Shown: positions 56,021 to 64,000 of the stretch, one piece after another
How the letters are laid out: each line of letters starts with the position of its first letter
Numbering within the stretch: the first letter of the stretch is position 1
Assembly: GCF_004000945.1 (NCBI RefSeq)
Contig: NZ_BIMF01000006.1
Span: forward strand, 248,001-312,000
Length of the DNA: 64,000 bases
Source: Paenibacillus lautus NBRC 15380
GTDB taxonomy: Bacteria > Bacillota > Bacilli > Paenibacillales > Paenibacillaceae
Direction of reading: 5' to 3'
Program-made: the position numbers and the translations under genes
Notes under the pieces: generated by a model
The model's database searches: none
Told to the model about the DNA's origin: nothing
What the model saw: the letters and a program-made list of their open reading frames with translations, nothing else

Positions 56021-56994
56021 TATGCTTTCCCCTCCTCTTCATACAACCAGCAGGCGACCTTGTGGCCGTTAGGATCCGTGCCGAGCGGAGGCGTCTTCTC
56101 TCTACAAATCTGCATGCATGATTCACAGCGATCATGGAAATGACAGTTGTCTCCAAGATCTACCGGATTGGGTACCTGTCCCGGAATCGAATATAGACGT
56201 TCCTGGGTCTGGTTAATGACGGGCTTAGCTTTCAAAAGTCCCTTGGTATATGGATGCTTCGGCTGCTTGAAGAGCTCAATTACCGGGGCTTCCTCAATAA
56301 CTTTTCCTGCATACATAACAACAACATAATCCGCCATCTCGGCCACGACACCCAGGTCATGCGTAATCAGCATAATGGATGTATTCATTTTCCCTTTGAT
56401 GTCGCGCATCAGATCCAAAATCTGGGCCTGAATCGTAACATCAAGCGCTGTTGTTGGCTCGTCAGCAATCAGAAGCTTGGGATTACAGCTAAGCGCAATC
56501 GCGATCATAATCCGCTGGCGCATACCACCGCTGAGCTCATGCGGATAGGAGTCGAAAATCTTCTCCGCACGCGGTATTCCTACCAGATTGATGAGTTCAA
56601 TCGCGCGTTTCTTCGCTTCCTTGCGGTCCACGAGCTGGTGCAGCAGTATCGGCTCTACAATCTGTTCCCCGATCGTTAATACCGGGTTCAGTGAGGTCAT
56701 CGGTTCCTGGAAGATCATGGCGATATCGTTACCGCGAATCAAACTCATCTCGCGCTTGCTCATCTTCAGCAGGTCCTTACCTTCATACAGAATTTCTCCT
56801 CCTACTGGAGGTGTATCGATTAAACGCATAAGAGACATGGCTGTTACGCTTTTACCACAGCCCGACTCACCCACCACGCACAGTGTTTCACCTTCACGGA
56901 TTTTGAAGCTTACATCGTCGACGGCTTTCACGGTACCTGCGGAGGTTTGAAAATGCGTTTTTAAATTGCGGAATTCAACTAATTCTTTTGCCAT
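56020..56994 (-). CDS. Oligopeptide ABC ATPase (OppD/DppD type)
   Basis: A 324-residue ATPase. Walker [10 protein letters not shown] (about 42), Q-loop [10 protein letters not shown], signature LSGGMRQRI, Walker [13 protein letters not shown] and H-loop THD are intact. The C-terminal part carries the CxxxxxxxC-type cysteines of peptide transporter ATPases ([14 protein letters not shown]). Partner of the OppF-type gene, which is disrupted here. Confidence 0.94.
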   Translation of the reverse strand: MAKELVEFRNLKTHFQTSAGTVKAVDDVSFKIREGETLCVVGESGCGKSVTAMSLMRLIDTPPVGGEILYEGKDLLKMSKREMSLIRGNDIAMIFQEPMTSLNPVLTIGEQIVEPILLHQLVDRKEAKKRAIELINLVGIPRAEKIFDSYPHELSGGMRQRIMIAIALSCNPKLLIADEPTTALDVTIQAQILDLMRDIKGKMNTSIMLITHDLGVVAEMADYVVVMYAGKVIEEAPVIELFKQPKHPYTKGLLKAKPVINQTQERLYSIPGQVPNPVDLGDNCHFHDRCESCMQICREKTPPLGTDPNGHKVACWLYEEEGKA

Positions 56995-57005
56995 ATTCGC
57001 ATCTC

Positions 57006-57929
57006 CTACTTCTTCATTTTCGGGTCAAGTGCGTCGCGAAGCCCGTCACCGATCAAGTTGATTGCAACTACGGTAACCAAAATACACATACCTGGCGGAA
57101 TCCATAGCCATGGTCTCTTCCGGAAATCAATCAAGTTGTTTGCCGCAGAAATCATATTTCCCCAGGATGGTGTTGGTGGAACAACCCCGATTCCTAGGAA
57201 ACTCAGCGCCGATTCATACAGGATAGCCCCTGCTACACCAAGTGTTGCAGATACAATTATGATTGGAATCGTATTCGGAAGCAGATGGCGGAAGATTTTT
57301 CGGCGATCTTTAAGTCCCAAGGCTTCCGTTGCTTGCATAAATTCCTGTTCGCGAAGCGTTAAGATTTGACCACGTACGAGACGTGAAATACCGCTCCAAC
57401 CCAATATACCGATGATGAGCATCAAGAAATAAATGCGGTCAGAAGGCTCTACCTTCAAGTCAGACAATACTGCACCCAAGATGATTAGAATGGGAAGGGC
57501 TGGCAAGGCCATGAAAACGTCAGCAATACGCATAATCAGTGTATCTACCCATTTGCGATAAAAACCAGCCAATGCGCCAAGCGTCGCTCCGATAATAACG
57601 GAAATACCTGTCGCTACTAGTCCTACTGTGAGGGAAATCCTGCCTGCAAGCATCATGCGCAGGAGAATATCGCGCCCCAGTTTATCCGTTCCTAACCAAT
57701 ACTTTGAGCTTGGAGGCAAATTCTTATCAGCTACACTGTAATCAAATAGGGAATATGGTGAAAAGACCGGGCCAATAAAACATAGCAAAAACATAAATAC
57801 AATTATGATAAGTCCGATGACAGCGAGACGGTTTCTGGAAAAACGGCGAATGGCCATTCTCCATGGAGAATCCGGCTGCTTCTTCGGTACTGGTAGATTC
57901 GTTTTTAATGGTGCAGCCTCTGCGGACAA
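57006..57929 (-). CDS. Oligopeptide ABC permease (OppC/DppC type)
   Basis: A 307-residue permease with an N-terminal helix near 30-55, a soluble loop (LGTDKLGRDILLRM, typical of the family), and five further helices. The EAA loop is MQATEALGLKDRRKIFRHLL. The start is TTG 57927-57929, eight bases after AGGAGG. Confidence 0.94.
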   Translation of the reverse strand: MSAEAAPLKTNLPVPKKQPDSPWRMAIRRFSRNRLAVIGLIIIVFMFLLCFIGPVFSPYSLFDYSVADKNLPPSSKYWLGTDKLGRDILLRMMLAGRISLTVGLVATGISVIIGATLGALAGFYRKWVDTLIMRIADVFMALPALPILIILGAVLSDLKVEPSDRIYFLMLIIGILGWSGISRLVRGQILTLREQEFMQATEALGLKDRRKIFRHLLPNTIPIIIVSATLGVAGAILYESALSFLGIGVVPPTPSWGNMISAANNLIDFRKRPWLWIPPGMCILVTVVAINLIGDGLRDALDPKMKK

Positions 57930-57941
57930 ATGAATCTCCTC

Positions 57942-58904
57942 CTACTTTAAGCGAATTCTTGGGTCAGCGGCGCCATACAGGACATCAGATAACAAGTTAC
58001 CCAGCAATGTCAATACGGAGATAAATATCGTGAAGCCGAGCATAAACGGATAATCCCGCATACTGATCGATTCCAGATATACCTGACCAACCCCAGGCCA
58101 AATGAATATCTTTTCCAAGATGATGGCTCCGCCAAATAAGCCTGGCAATTCGAAGCCCATCAAAGTGATCGCAGGAAGCATTGCATTACGCAAAGCATGT
58201 TTGAAAATAACCGTACGTTCTTTTAAGCCCTTTGCACGTGCTGTCCGGATGTAATCCTGACGGATAACCTCCAGCATGCTTGTACGGAAATACCGCGTCA
58301 AGCTGCCCGTGCTGAGCATTGTAAGTACAGTTACTGGCAAGAACATATGCCATGCGATGTCAGTCAGTTGCTGCCATGTGTTTCCATTCAAGCCTGAAGT
58401 TTTCATACTACCAACCGGGAACCATCCTAAATCCAAGGCAAAAATCTTGATGAGAAGGAGTCCGATAAAGAAAGAAGGCAGTGACATACACAAAAAGATA
58501 AATAAGGTTACGATCTTATCAAACAATGAATACTGAAATTTAGCCGAGAATACCCCAGCAAAGATAGCGATTATCCAGCTTAATATCAAAGAAAAAATAG
58601 CAATAAAAAAAGAGTTCCATACATAGTTACCCATAACGGTGGTAACCGGTTGTTTGTGCTGAAGGGAATCTCCGAGATTACCCTTTAACATATTGCCAGC
58701 CCATGTAAAGTAACGCTCTACCGGCGGCTTATCCAAACCATAAATTTCCCGAAGCTGAGCTGCTTTCTCAGCAGTCATCGTCGGGTTATCCATTGCAGTG
58801 ATGTAATCACCTGGCACCATTGCTGATATTGCAAATATGAGAATCGAGATCCCGATCATTGTCGGGATAATCTGCAGCAGCCTCCGGATAATGTACTGCT
58901 TCAT
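57942..58904 (-). CDS. Oligopeptide ABC permease (OppB/DppB type)
   Basis: A 320-residue permease that starts with the family pattern YIIRRLLQIIPTMIGISILI and has six helices. The EAA loop is IRTARAKGLKERTVIFKHAL. ATG 58902-58904 follows GGGAGG. The next permease begins 12 bp downstream. Confidence 0.95.
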   Translation of the reverse strand: MKQYIIRRLLQIIPTMIGISILIFAISAMVPGDYITAMDNPTMTAEKAAQLREIYGLDKPPVERYFTWAGNMLKGNLGDSLQHKQPVTTVMGNYVWNSFFIAIFSLILSWIIAIFAGVFSAKFQYSLFDKIVTLFIFLCMSLPSFFIGLLLIKIFALDLGWFPVGSMKTSGLNGNTWQQLTDIAWHMFLPVTVLTMLSTGSLTRYFRTSMLEVIRQDYIRTARAKGLKERTVIFKHALRNAMLPAITLMGFELPGLFGGAIILEKIFIWPGVGQVYLESISMRDYPFMLGFTIFISVLTLLGNLLSDVLYGAADPRIRLK

Positions 58905-58970
58905 AATATTCCTCCCGGCTTATAAGTGGATATGCCCAGCTCTTGCGAGCTGAGCATATGTTTCCTGCTG

Positions 58971-60734
58971 TTATTGTTCAAGTTCGACTTTGTAAAGATC
59001 GATTACGAAGTCTTTATATGGAGTAATTTCCATACCATTAACTCTGCTGTTGATGCCCCACATATCACGTCTTTGGTAAATCGGGAGATCCGGAACGTCT
59101 TGATTCAGCACTTGATATGCTTCTGCATATGCTGCTTTACGCTCTTCAAGATCGAATGCTTTCAGACCTTTATCCATTGCTGCATCATAAGCAGGATTGG
59201 AGTATCCAATATCATTTTGCTGTCCATCCGTACGGTATACAGTGGATTCTGGATCTGGAGTCAAGCCCCATGCAGCAAAGAACATTTCGAAATCGCCTTT
59301 ATCCTTCTTATCCATGATCGCATTGAAGTCTAATGTTTCTGCAACGATCTTAATGCCAAGCTCTTGGTAGTTCTGATTCATTACCGGAATCAAAGCATCT
59401 ACAACCGGGTTATCAGCTGTTGCAGAGAAGTGAATCTCAAATTTCTGGCCGTCTTTTTCACGGATGCCATCAGCACCTGGAACCCAGCCTGCTTCATCAA
59501 GAAGCTGCTTCGCTTTCTCGATGTCGAATTCATGTGTGTCGATACCTTCAGTAGTATATGCCCACGATACATTCGACTGTGGAATGTTGATTACGTTAGC
59601 ATAAGGACCATAGATAATTTCAACGATTTCTGCACGGTTCAAACCGTATAATAATGCTTGACGAACTTTCGCATCTTGGAACTTAGGATTTTTATGGTTC
59701 ATGGCAACATAACCGTACCCATTGGTTGGGAAGATGTTGATATCCAAGAAGCCCATGGATTTCAACTCTTCTACGGTATCTTCGTTAACGGTAACCATAT
59801 CCATATCGATTTCACCGGATTGGAACATGGCCAATTTAGTTTCATCAGTAGTTGTTTTGTAGATTACGTTTTTGATTTTCGGAGCCCCCAGGAAGTAGTT
59901 CGGGTTAGCTTCCAATACAACCTCTTGACCAGGAGCGAAGCTCTTCAGTACATACTGACCGCTACCGATTGGTTTAGTATGCAGGTTCTTCATGTACTCC
60001 AGGTTGCCTTGTTTGTAATCTTTACCGTAGTATGCTTCTGGTACGAAAGAAATGTCTCCTAGAGAATCCTTCGTCATAGCGTTTGCTTCTGTTACTTCAA
60101 TCTCAATGGTGTGGTCATCGATAACTTTAACACCAGAGATGTCCGTTGCTTTACCATCATGATACTCTTGACCACCTTTTACATGTGTCGAGAAGATATC
60201 AGATTGACCGTCATAGCTAGCATCATGAAGAACTTTCATCGCAAATGCATAATCTTTTACTGTTACAGGTGTGCCATCAGAATAAGTTACACCCTGTTTC
60301 AATTTAAACGTATACTTTAATTTATCCTCGGAAACTTCAACGCTTTCTGCCAAACGGTTCGAATACGTTCCATCACCGTTCAACGTGAAGAAAGAATCGA
60401 AAATTGCTTCTACAACATATTTATCATATGCTGTTTGCCAGAAGAACGGGTTGAAAACACCTTTTGGTGAAGTCATACCAACGATCAGTGTATCTTTACG
60501 ATTTTTAGCAGCTGTTGGATTCTTAGATGGATCAGTTGCTTCGAAATAACCTTGGCTTTCGTCTCCAGTTTCAGCAGGCGGTTCTGTAGTATCTTTGTCG
60601 CCTTCAGCTGGTGGTGTTTGTTCCGTTTGCTCCCCTTGACTTGGCTGTTCTGCTGTTCCTCCGCCTCCACATGCTGCCAATACCGTCATGGCCAAAAGCA
60701 TGATTGCAAGCAGGAGTGACATTCTTTTCTTCAT
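58971..60734 (-). CDS. Peptide-binding lipoprotein (OppA/DppE type, family 5)
   Basis: A 587-residue lipoprotein. The signal ends in VLAACGG; a Glu/Gln/Pro/Thr-rich linker follows. The SBP_bac_5 domain includes LAESVEVSEDKLKYTFKLKQ, GVTYSDGTPVTVKDYAFAMK and the C-terminal YQVLNQDVPDLPIYQRRDMW. It binds peptides or related ligands outside the membrane. ATG 60732-60734 follows GGAGG. First gene of the operon. Confidence 0.94.
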   Translation of the reverse strand: MKKRMSLLLAIMLLAMTVLAACGGGGTAEQPSQGEQTEQTPPAEGDKDTTEPPAETGDESQGYFEATDPSKNPTAAKNRKDTLIVGMTSPKGVFNPFFWQTAYDKYVVEAIFDSFFTLNGDGTYSNRLAESVEVSEDKLKYTFKLKQGVTYSDGTPVTVKDYAFAMKVLHDASYDGQSDIFSTHVKGGQEYHDGKATDISGVKVIDDHTIEIEVTEANAMTKDSLGDISFVPEAYYGKDYKQGNLEYMKNLHTKPIGSGQYVLKSFAPGQEVVLEANPNYFLGAPKIKNVIYKTTTDETKLAMFQSGEIDMDMVTVNEDTVEELKSMGFLDINIFPTNGYGYVAMNHKNPKFQDAKVRQALLYGLNRAEIVEIIYGPYANVINIPQSNVSWAYTTEGIDTHEFDIEKAKQLLDEAGWVPGADGIREKDGQKFEIHFSATADNPVVDALIPVMNQNYQELGIKIVAETLDFNAIMDKKDKGDFEMFFAAWGLTPDPESTVYRTDGQQNDIGYSNPAYDAAMDKGLKAFDLEERKAAYAEAYQVLNQDVPDLPIYQRRDMWGINSRVNGMEITPYKDFVIDLYKVELEQ

Positions 60735-61365
60735 GCGAATCCTCCTCTTAAAAAATGTTGTTGCAATATAAATTATCAGGACGAATATTGAAATCATCCT
60801 TAAATAATTTCGGTATTGAAGTTCTCTAGGATGTCATTGCATGATGTGAAATAAATTGAAAGTTTTACAGAAAATATACCATTGGTCAATTAGTGCCAAA
60901 GTCTCTAGCAAAATCTTCTTGCCTATAAAATTAATGTTATGATACGTGTAAATTTAGGTAACGTCAATTACTTTTTTTCATTTTTCTCAAAAATCATGTT
61001 TTTAACGTCATTTTTGAGGTTAATAATTAAGTTTATCTCCGTTGGTTATCCTTAGTTTACTGAAAATGTATGTAATATCAAGATTTATTTACAATTTATA
61101 ACTATATTCGTTCATGGTTTTGCAGGGTTTGTGTAATATTAAATTACATTTACTTCGGGATTCAATTTTTTTTATTAATTTTTTTATCTATTAGGTGATG
61201 TATATGTTATTTAATTTAACATAATTTGAGTTGGTCTACCCTGAATACAACCAGAAACCATTTTTATGTAATATATTATCCTTGCGATATGCTTCAATTC
61301 GTTATTAGATGACGCAGATTTATGGTTCTACTTTTTCATAGTTTAGGCTCCTACAGCGTTAAAGC
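60735..61365. other. AT-rich region upstream of the peptide ABC operon
   Basis: No supported gene. A possible minus-strand promoter (TTGGCA ... TATATT) lies near 60870-60900 and a CodY-like AGTTTTACAGAAAATA near 60862. The latter has one base too many for the CodY consensus, so I only note it. Confidence 0.4.
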
Positions 61366-61405
61366 TTAAAAAAGCAATCCTGGACTGTGATCCGGATTGC
61401 TTTTG
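61366..61405 (-). terminator. Intrinsic terminator after the SRAP gene
   Basis: AAAAGCAATCC pairs with GGATTGCTTTT; the minus-strand transcript continues in T residues. Confidence 0.85.
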
Positions 61406-61455
61406 CGTTAAATTTCATGTCAGATAAATCAACCTTGCTCTTTCATACTTGCGAA

Positions 61456-62130
61456 CTATAGATTCTTTACCCAAGCGAGTTTTAAATCCATCTCTTCAAT
61501 GCACTGCTGGTGATCATGTGTATCATCAGCCACTAACGGCGTGACCGGATACATTCGCATCTGTCCGTGGTACGTATGAAGCAGCGGATGAACCGCATGT
61601 CTTCCTTGGATTTCCGGATCCAGCCACTTTACCATATTTTCCTCAGACAAAATCGCCGGCATTCGGGTTTCGAACTCTCGAATCGCTTCATTGGCCTCTG
61701 TCATTAGAACCGTACATGTTCTCATTTCATTTCCTCTTGCATCTCGCCATGTCTCGTATAGACCGGCCATACCAAATATTTCATGATCTCCGATAACGGT
61801 TCGTACCGCATAACTCCGTTTGCCAACCGTTCTCCAGTAATATAAACCGTTACAAGGGATCACACAGCGTCTTGTGTCAATCGCTCTACGGTAAGTGGGA
61901 TTTTGATCAACCGTTGTAATATCAGCATTGACCGCATCTTTACCCCAATAGGGCACCAGCCCCCACCGATACTCGTCGAGCACCCGCTCTCCCTGTTCCT
62001 GTACAATGACCGGCATGGTTTGAGTAGGGCTAATGTTGTACCGGCTTTTGTAGTAATACATTACCCGATTGATGCCAAAGCGTTGATTCACTTCATCGAT
62101 CCCAGCGGACAGCGAGAATCGTCTGCACAT
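61456..62130 (-). CDS. SRAP (YedK/HMCES) family protein, divergent active site
   Basis: A 224-residue SRAP-domain protein. Family features are the N-terminal Cys2 (MCRRF), YNISPTQTMPVIV, YRWGLVPYW and RMPAILS. SRAP proteins form a covalent thiazolidine link through Cys2 with abasic sites in single-stranded DNA. Compared with known members, the first Gly is Arg (MCGRF to MCRRF). The Glu of FYEW is Tyr (LYYW, Tyr98), and the His of HDRMP is Glu (ETRMP, Glu154). Cys2 and Asn68 (VNAD) remain. So it may bind or act differently, or be an inactive paralogue. Start ATG 62128-62130 after AAAGGAGG. Confidence 0.88.
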   Translation of the reverse strand: MCRRFSLSAGIDEVNQRFGINRVMYYYKSRYNISPTQTMPVIVQEQGERVLDEYRWGLVPYWGKDAVNADITTVDQNPTYRRAIDTRRCVIPCNGLYYWRTVGKRSYAVRTVIGDHEIFGMAGLYETWRDARGNEMRTCTVLMTEANEAIREFETRMPAILSEENMVKWLDPEIQGRHAVHPLLHTYHGQMRMYPVTPLVADDTHDHQQCIEEMDLKLAWVKNL

Positions 62131-62900
62131 ACAACTACCTCCTTTTTCCTTTATCGTTTGGATAATGGAGGTGGAATATGCATAATAAGACTAACAACAT
62201 GGAGCTTCCACTACTTGTACGCTTGTATCTCTGGAGTGGACATCATAAAATTGAAAGATTTCTGCAATTTTTATGTAATCACATTATTAAATTTTCTTTA
62301 GCGCTCTGTCGTAGCCATCTTCTTATATTCTGTTTGTATACGATAGACATCTTCTTCGATCAGGTAAGCTTGAGATCTGCCTATAATCCTCTCTTTGGTG
62401 AGGCACCGTTTTGATGGTGCTTTATTTTCAATTTGGTGATCATCCCAGCTCTCATTTAATGAGCCGATACGTACCTATATATAATAGAAGGAATTTTTTT
62501 CGGATGGCTTCTTTTCGTCTTCATCATCGTATTTCTTACAGGAGTAACTCCATTATGCTTAAAATTGTATTGCTTACAATAGACACTGTCCGTTTGAAGC
62601 AGACATGATTTCAGGGCTTTAAAACTGGAAAGCTTTACACCAGGCTTGTGTTTGTCGGTAGCTACTTTTCTTTCTCAGTGTACACTCAGGGGAGACATGA
62701 TTCTTCTGTGGAGACATTATATATCCCAACATTTGGATAAGCGCAAGTCATCCCGAAATGAATAATTTCCACATCAAGAGTGCTGAGCTTTATACCTGTG
62801 AGGTGCTCTTGAATTGTTACACTTGTAAGACTCTCGTCACTAAGAACTCATCCCTAACACCCTACCCTCCTCATAACTAGGCTAGACTCTTCCATAATAA
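62131..62900. other. 770-bp stretch without a supported gene
   Basis: Only short frames without ribosome binding sites. AT-rich; no repeat or RNA structure stood out. Confidence 0.4.
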
Positions 62901-62936
62901 AAAAGCGGTCCAGCCTAATTGTAGGCTGGACCGCTC
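62900..62936 (-). terminator. Intrinsic terminator of the rpsF-ssb-rpsR operon
   Basis: A perfect 13-bp stem (AGCGGTCCAGCCT/AGGCTGGACCGCT), then TTTTTTATT on the minus strand. Confidence 0.92.
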
Positions 62937-62948
62937 TGACACAAATGA

Positions 62949-63221
62949 TTACTCAGTTGTGTATGGAAGCAATGCAATTTGACGGGAGCGTTTGATCGCA
63001 ATCGTCAGGGCACGCTGATATTTAGCGCTAGTACCTGTTACACGACGAGGCAAGATTTTTCCGCGCTCGCTAATGAATTTCTTGAGCAGGTCTGTATCTT
63101 TATAGTCAATGTGAGTAATTTTGTTCACAGTGAAGAAACATACTTTACGACGCTTGTTGCGGCCGCCGCGGCGTGCCGGTCTTTTGTCGTTGTCTCCGCC
63201 TTCTCTTTGTTTAAAAGCCAT
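62949..63221 (-). CDS. rpsR: 30S ribosomal protein S18
   Basis: A 90-residue protein with a basic start ([17 protein letters not shown]) and the S18 core [20 protein letters not shown] then [15 protein letters not shown]. It contains one Cys (KVCFF). It lies 21 bp after ssb. Confidence 0.97.
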   Translation of the reverse strand: MAFKQREGGDNDKRPARRGGRNKRRKVCFFTVNKITHIDYKDTDLLKKFISERGKILPRRVTGTSAKYQRALTIAIKRSRQIALLPYTTE

Positions 63222-63242
63222 GTGTTGTCAGTCCTTTCCGTA

Positions 63243-63737
63243 TTAAAATGGCAAATCATCATCCGAAATATCGATCGGTTTTCCTTCATCGGAAAAAGGA
63301 TCCTGATTGTTGTTTCGCGAGTAGTTATTGTTTCCACGGTTTCCGCCACTGCTATTGCCGTTGCTTCCTCCGCTAAACGATGATTCCTCACGATTTCCTC
63401 CGCCACCGCTTGTTTCACGGTTTGACTCCAAGAAGCGAACATTATCGGCAATGACTTCGGTGACGTATACACGCTTACCTTCGTTATTCTCGTAATTCCG
63501 CACTTGAATGCGCCCTTCTACAGCCGTCAGACGGCCTTTACGCAGATAGTTTGCACATGTCTCCGCAAGCTGTCTCCAGGTCACGACCGGAATGAAATCC
63601 GCTTCGCGCTCCCCGCCTTGTCCAGTAAACGGACGATCGACAGCAAGTGTAAATTGCGTTACAGCAACACCTGAAGGAGTATATCGCAGCTCGGGATCCT
63701 TAGTCAGTCGGCCAATCAAAATGACACGGTTCAACAA
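63243..63737 (-). CDS. ssb: Single-stranded DNA-binding protein
   Basis: A 164-residue SSB. The OB fold starts [20 protein letters not shown] and runs to about residue 105. A Gly/Asn/Ser-rich linker leads to the acidic tip DISDDDLPF, which binds partner proteins. ATG 63735-63737 follows GGAGGGG. Sits between rpsF and rpsR as in most Bacillota. Confidence 0.97.
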   Translation of the reverse strand: MLNRVILIGRLTKDPELRYTPSGVAVTQFTLAVDRPFTGQGGEREADFIPVVTWRQLAETCANYLRKGRLTAVEGRIQVRNYENNEGKRVYVTEVIADNVRFLESNRETSGGGGNREESSFSGGSNGNSSGGNRGNNNYSRNNNQDPFSDEGKPIDISDDDLPF

Positions 63738-63785
63738 TCCAATCCCCTCCTTAGAACGAAATCAATTACAAAGTTTTTTTACGTA

Positions 63786-64000
63786 TTAAGCAACGTCGTT
63801 CGTGATGAGATAACGAATAACTTCGTCAGAAATCTTCATGAGACGCTCAAGTTCAGCTACAACTTCAGGTGTTGCGTTGAAGTTTACCAGAACGTAGACG
63901 CCATCACGGAATTTCTTGATCTCATACGCAAGACGGCGTTTACCCATTACGTCATGCTTTGTAATTTCTCCGCCGTTGGAGATGATGCCTTGGAATTTAT
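63786..64000 (-). CDS. rpsF: 30S ribosomal protein S6 (5' end outside window)
   Basis: The last 70 residues of S6: [40 protein letters not shown] and [19 protein letters not shown] before TAA. The frame continues off the right edge, so the N-terminus is absent. First gene of the rpsF-ssb-rpsR operon. Confidence 0.95.
   Translation of the reverse strand, partial: KFQGIISNGGEITKHDVMGKRRLAYEIKKFRDGVYVLVNFNATPEVVAELERLMKISDEVIRYLITNDVA

Noticed and set aside
60860..60880. CodY box before the peptide-binding lipoprotein gene
   Set aside because: The best match has one extra base inside the consensus, so it is too weak to call.

Overview
The window looks like a Paenibacillus (Bacillota, Paenibacillaceae) chromosome close to the replication origin. 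The evidence is gene content and order: rpsF-ssb-rpsR, gdpP-rplI-dnaB, purA, the walRKHIJ operon, htrA, an alpha/beta-type spore protein and rlmH. Most genes have strong GGAGG-type ribosome binding sites, and TTG and GTG starts are common. The identification rests on reading the sequence, not on a database search. I saw no tRNA, rRNA, CRISPR array or intact insertion sequence.

Left third (1-24.7 kb) is accessory. A GC-rich alpha/beta hydrolase (cut by the left edge) faces a MarR regulator across two near-identical palindromic operators. About 0.8 kb of gene debris follows. Next comes a left-running carbohydrate-uptake unit: a sugar-binding lipoprotein, two CUT1 permeases, a HAD phosphatase, an SGNH esterase, and a 2010-residue exported PHP/phosphoesterase/GLUG/BIG2 protein. 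Its promoter carries a perfect cre site, and a ROK repressor lies beyond a YdcF-like gene. Further right are a nucleotidyltransferase with a terminator in its leader, an NAD-salvage cluster (pnuC, nadR, Nudix/NrtR-like gene, NADAR), a two-P-loop NTPase, rlmH, and a P450 with a TetR regulator and matching operators.

Middle (24.7-44.7 kb): several small proteins, a DUF697-type GTPase, a CxxH/CxxC protein, htrA, a SASP gene, and the walR-walK-walH-walI-walJ operon. The walR leader contains a 167-bp element with perfect inverted ends. A repeat-rich noncoding stretch and a LysM/G5/M23 endopeptidase follow. A complete heme-stress module comes next (HssR-HssS and HrtB-HrtA), with an HssR-like direct repeat in front of hrtB.

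Right third (44.7-64 kb): purA with a PurBox pair, dnaB, rplI, gdpP (c-di-AMP phosphodiesterase), yybS, a MazG-like protein, a CBS-pair protein, an LCP-family ligase and a D,D-carboxypeptidase. A five-gene peptide ABC operon follows, whose last ATPase gene carries an in-frame TAG in the ABC signature. Then come a divergent SRAP-family protein lacking two catalytic residues, and rpsR-ssb-rpsF, cut by the right edge.

Points most worth a second look: the NAD-salvage/NADAR cluster, the PHP/phosphoesterase fusion with a changed metal motif, the leader terminator before the nucleotidyltransferase, the repeat inside the walR leader, the divergent SRAP protein, and the amber codon in the peptide transporter ATPase.
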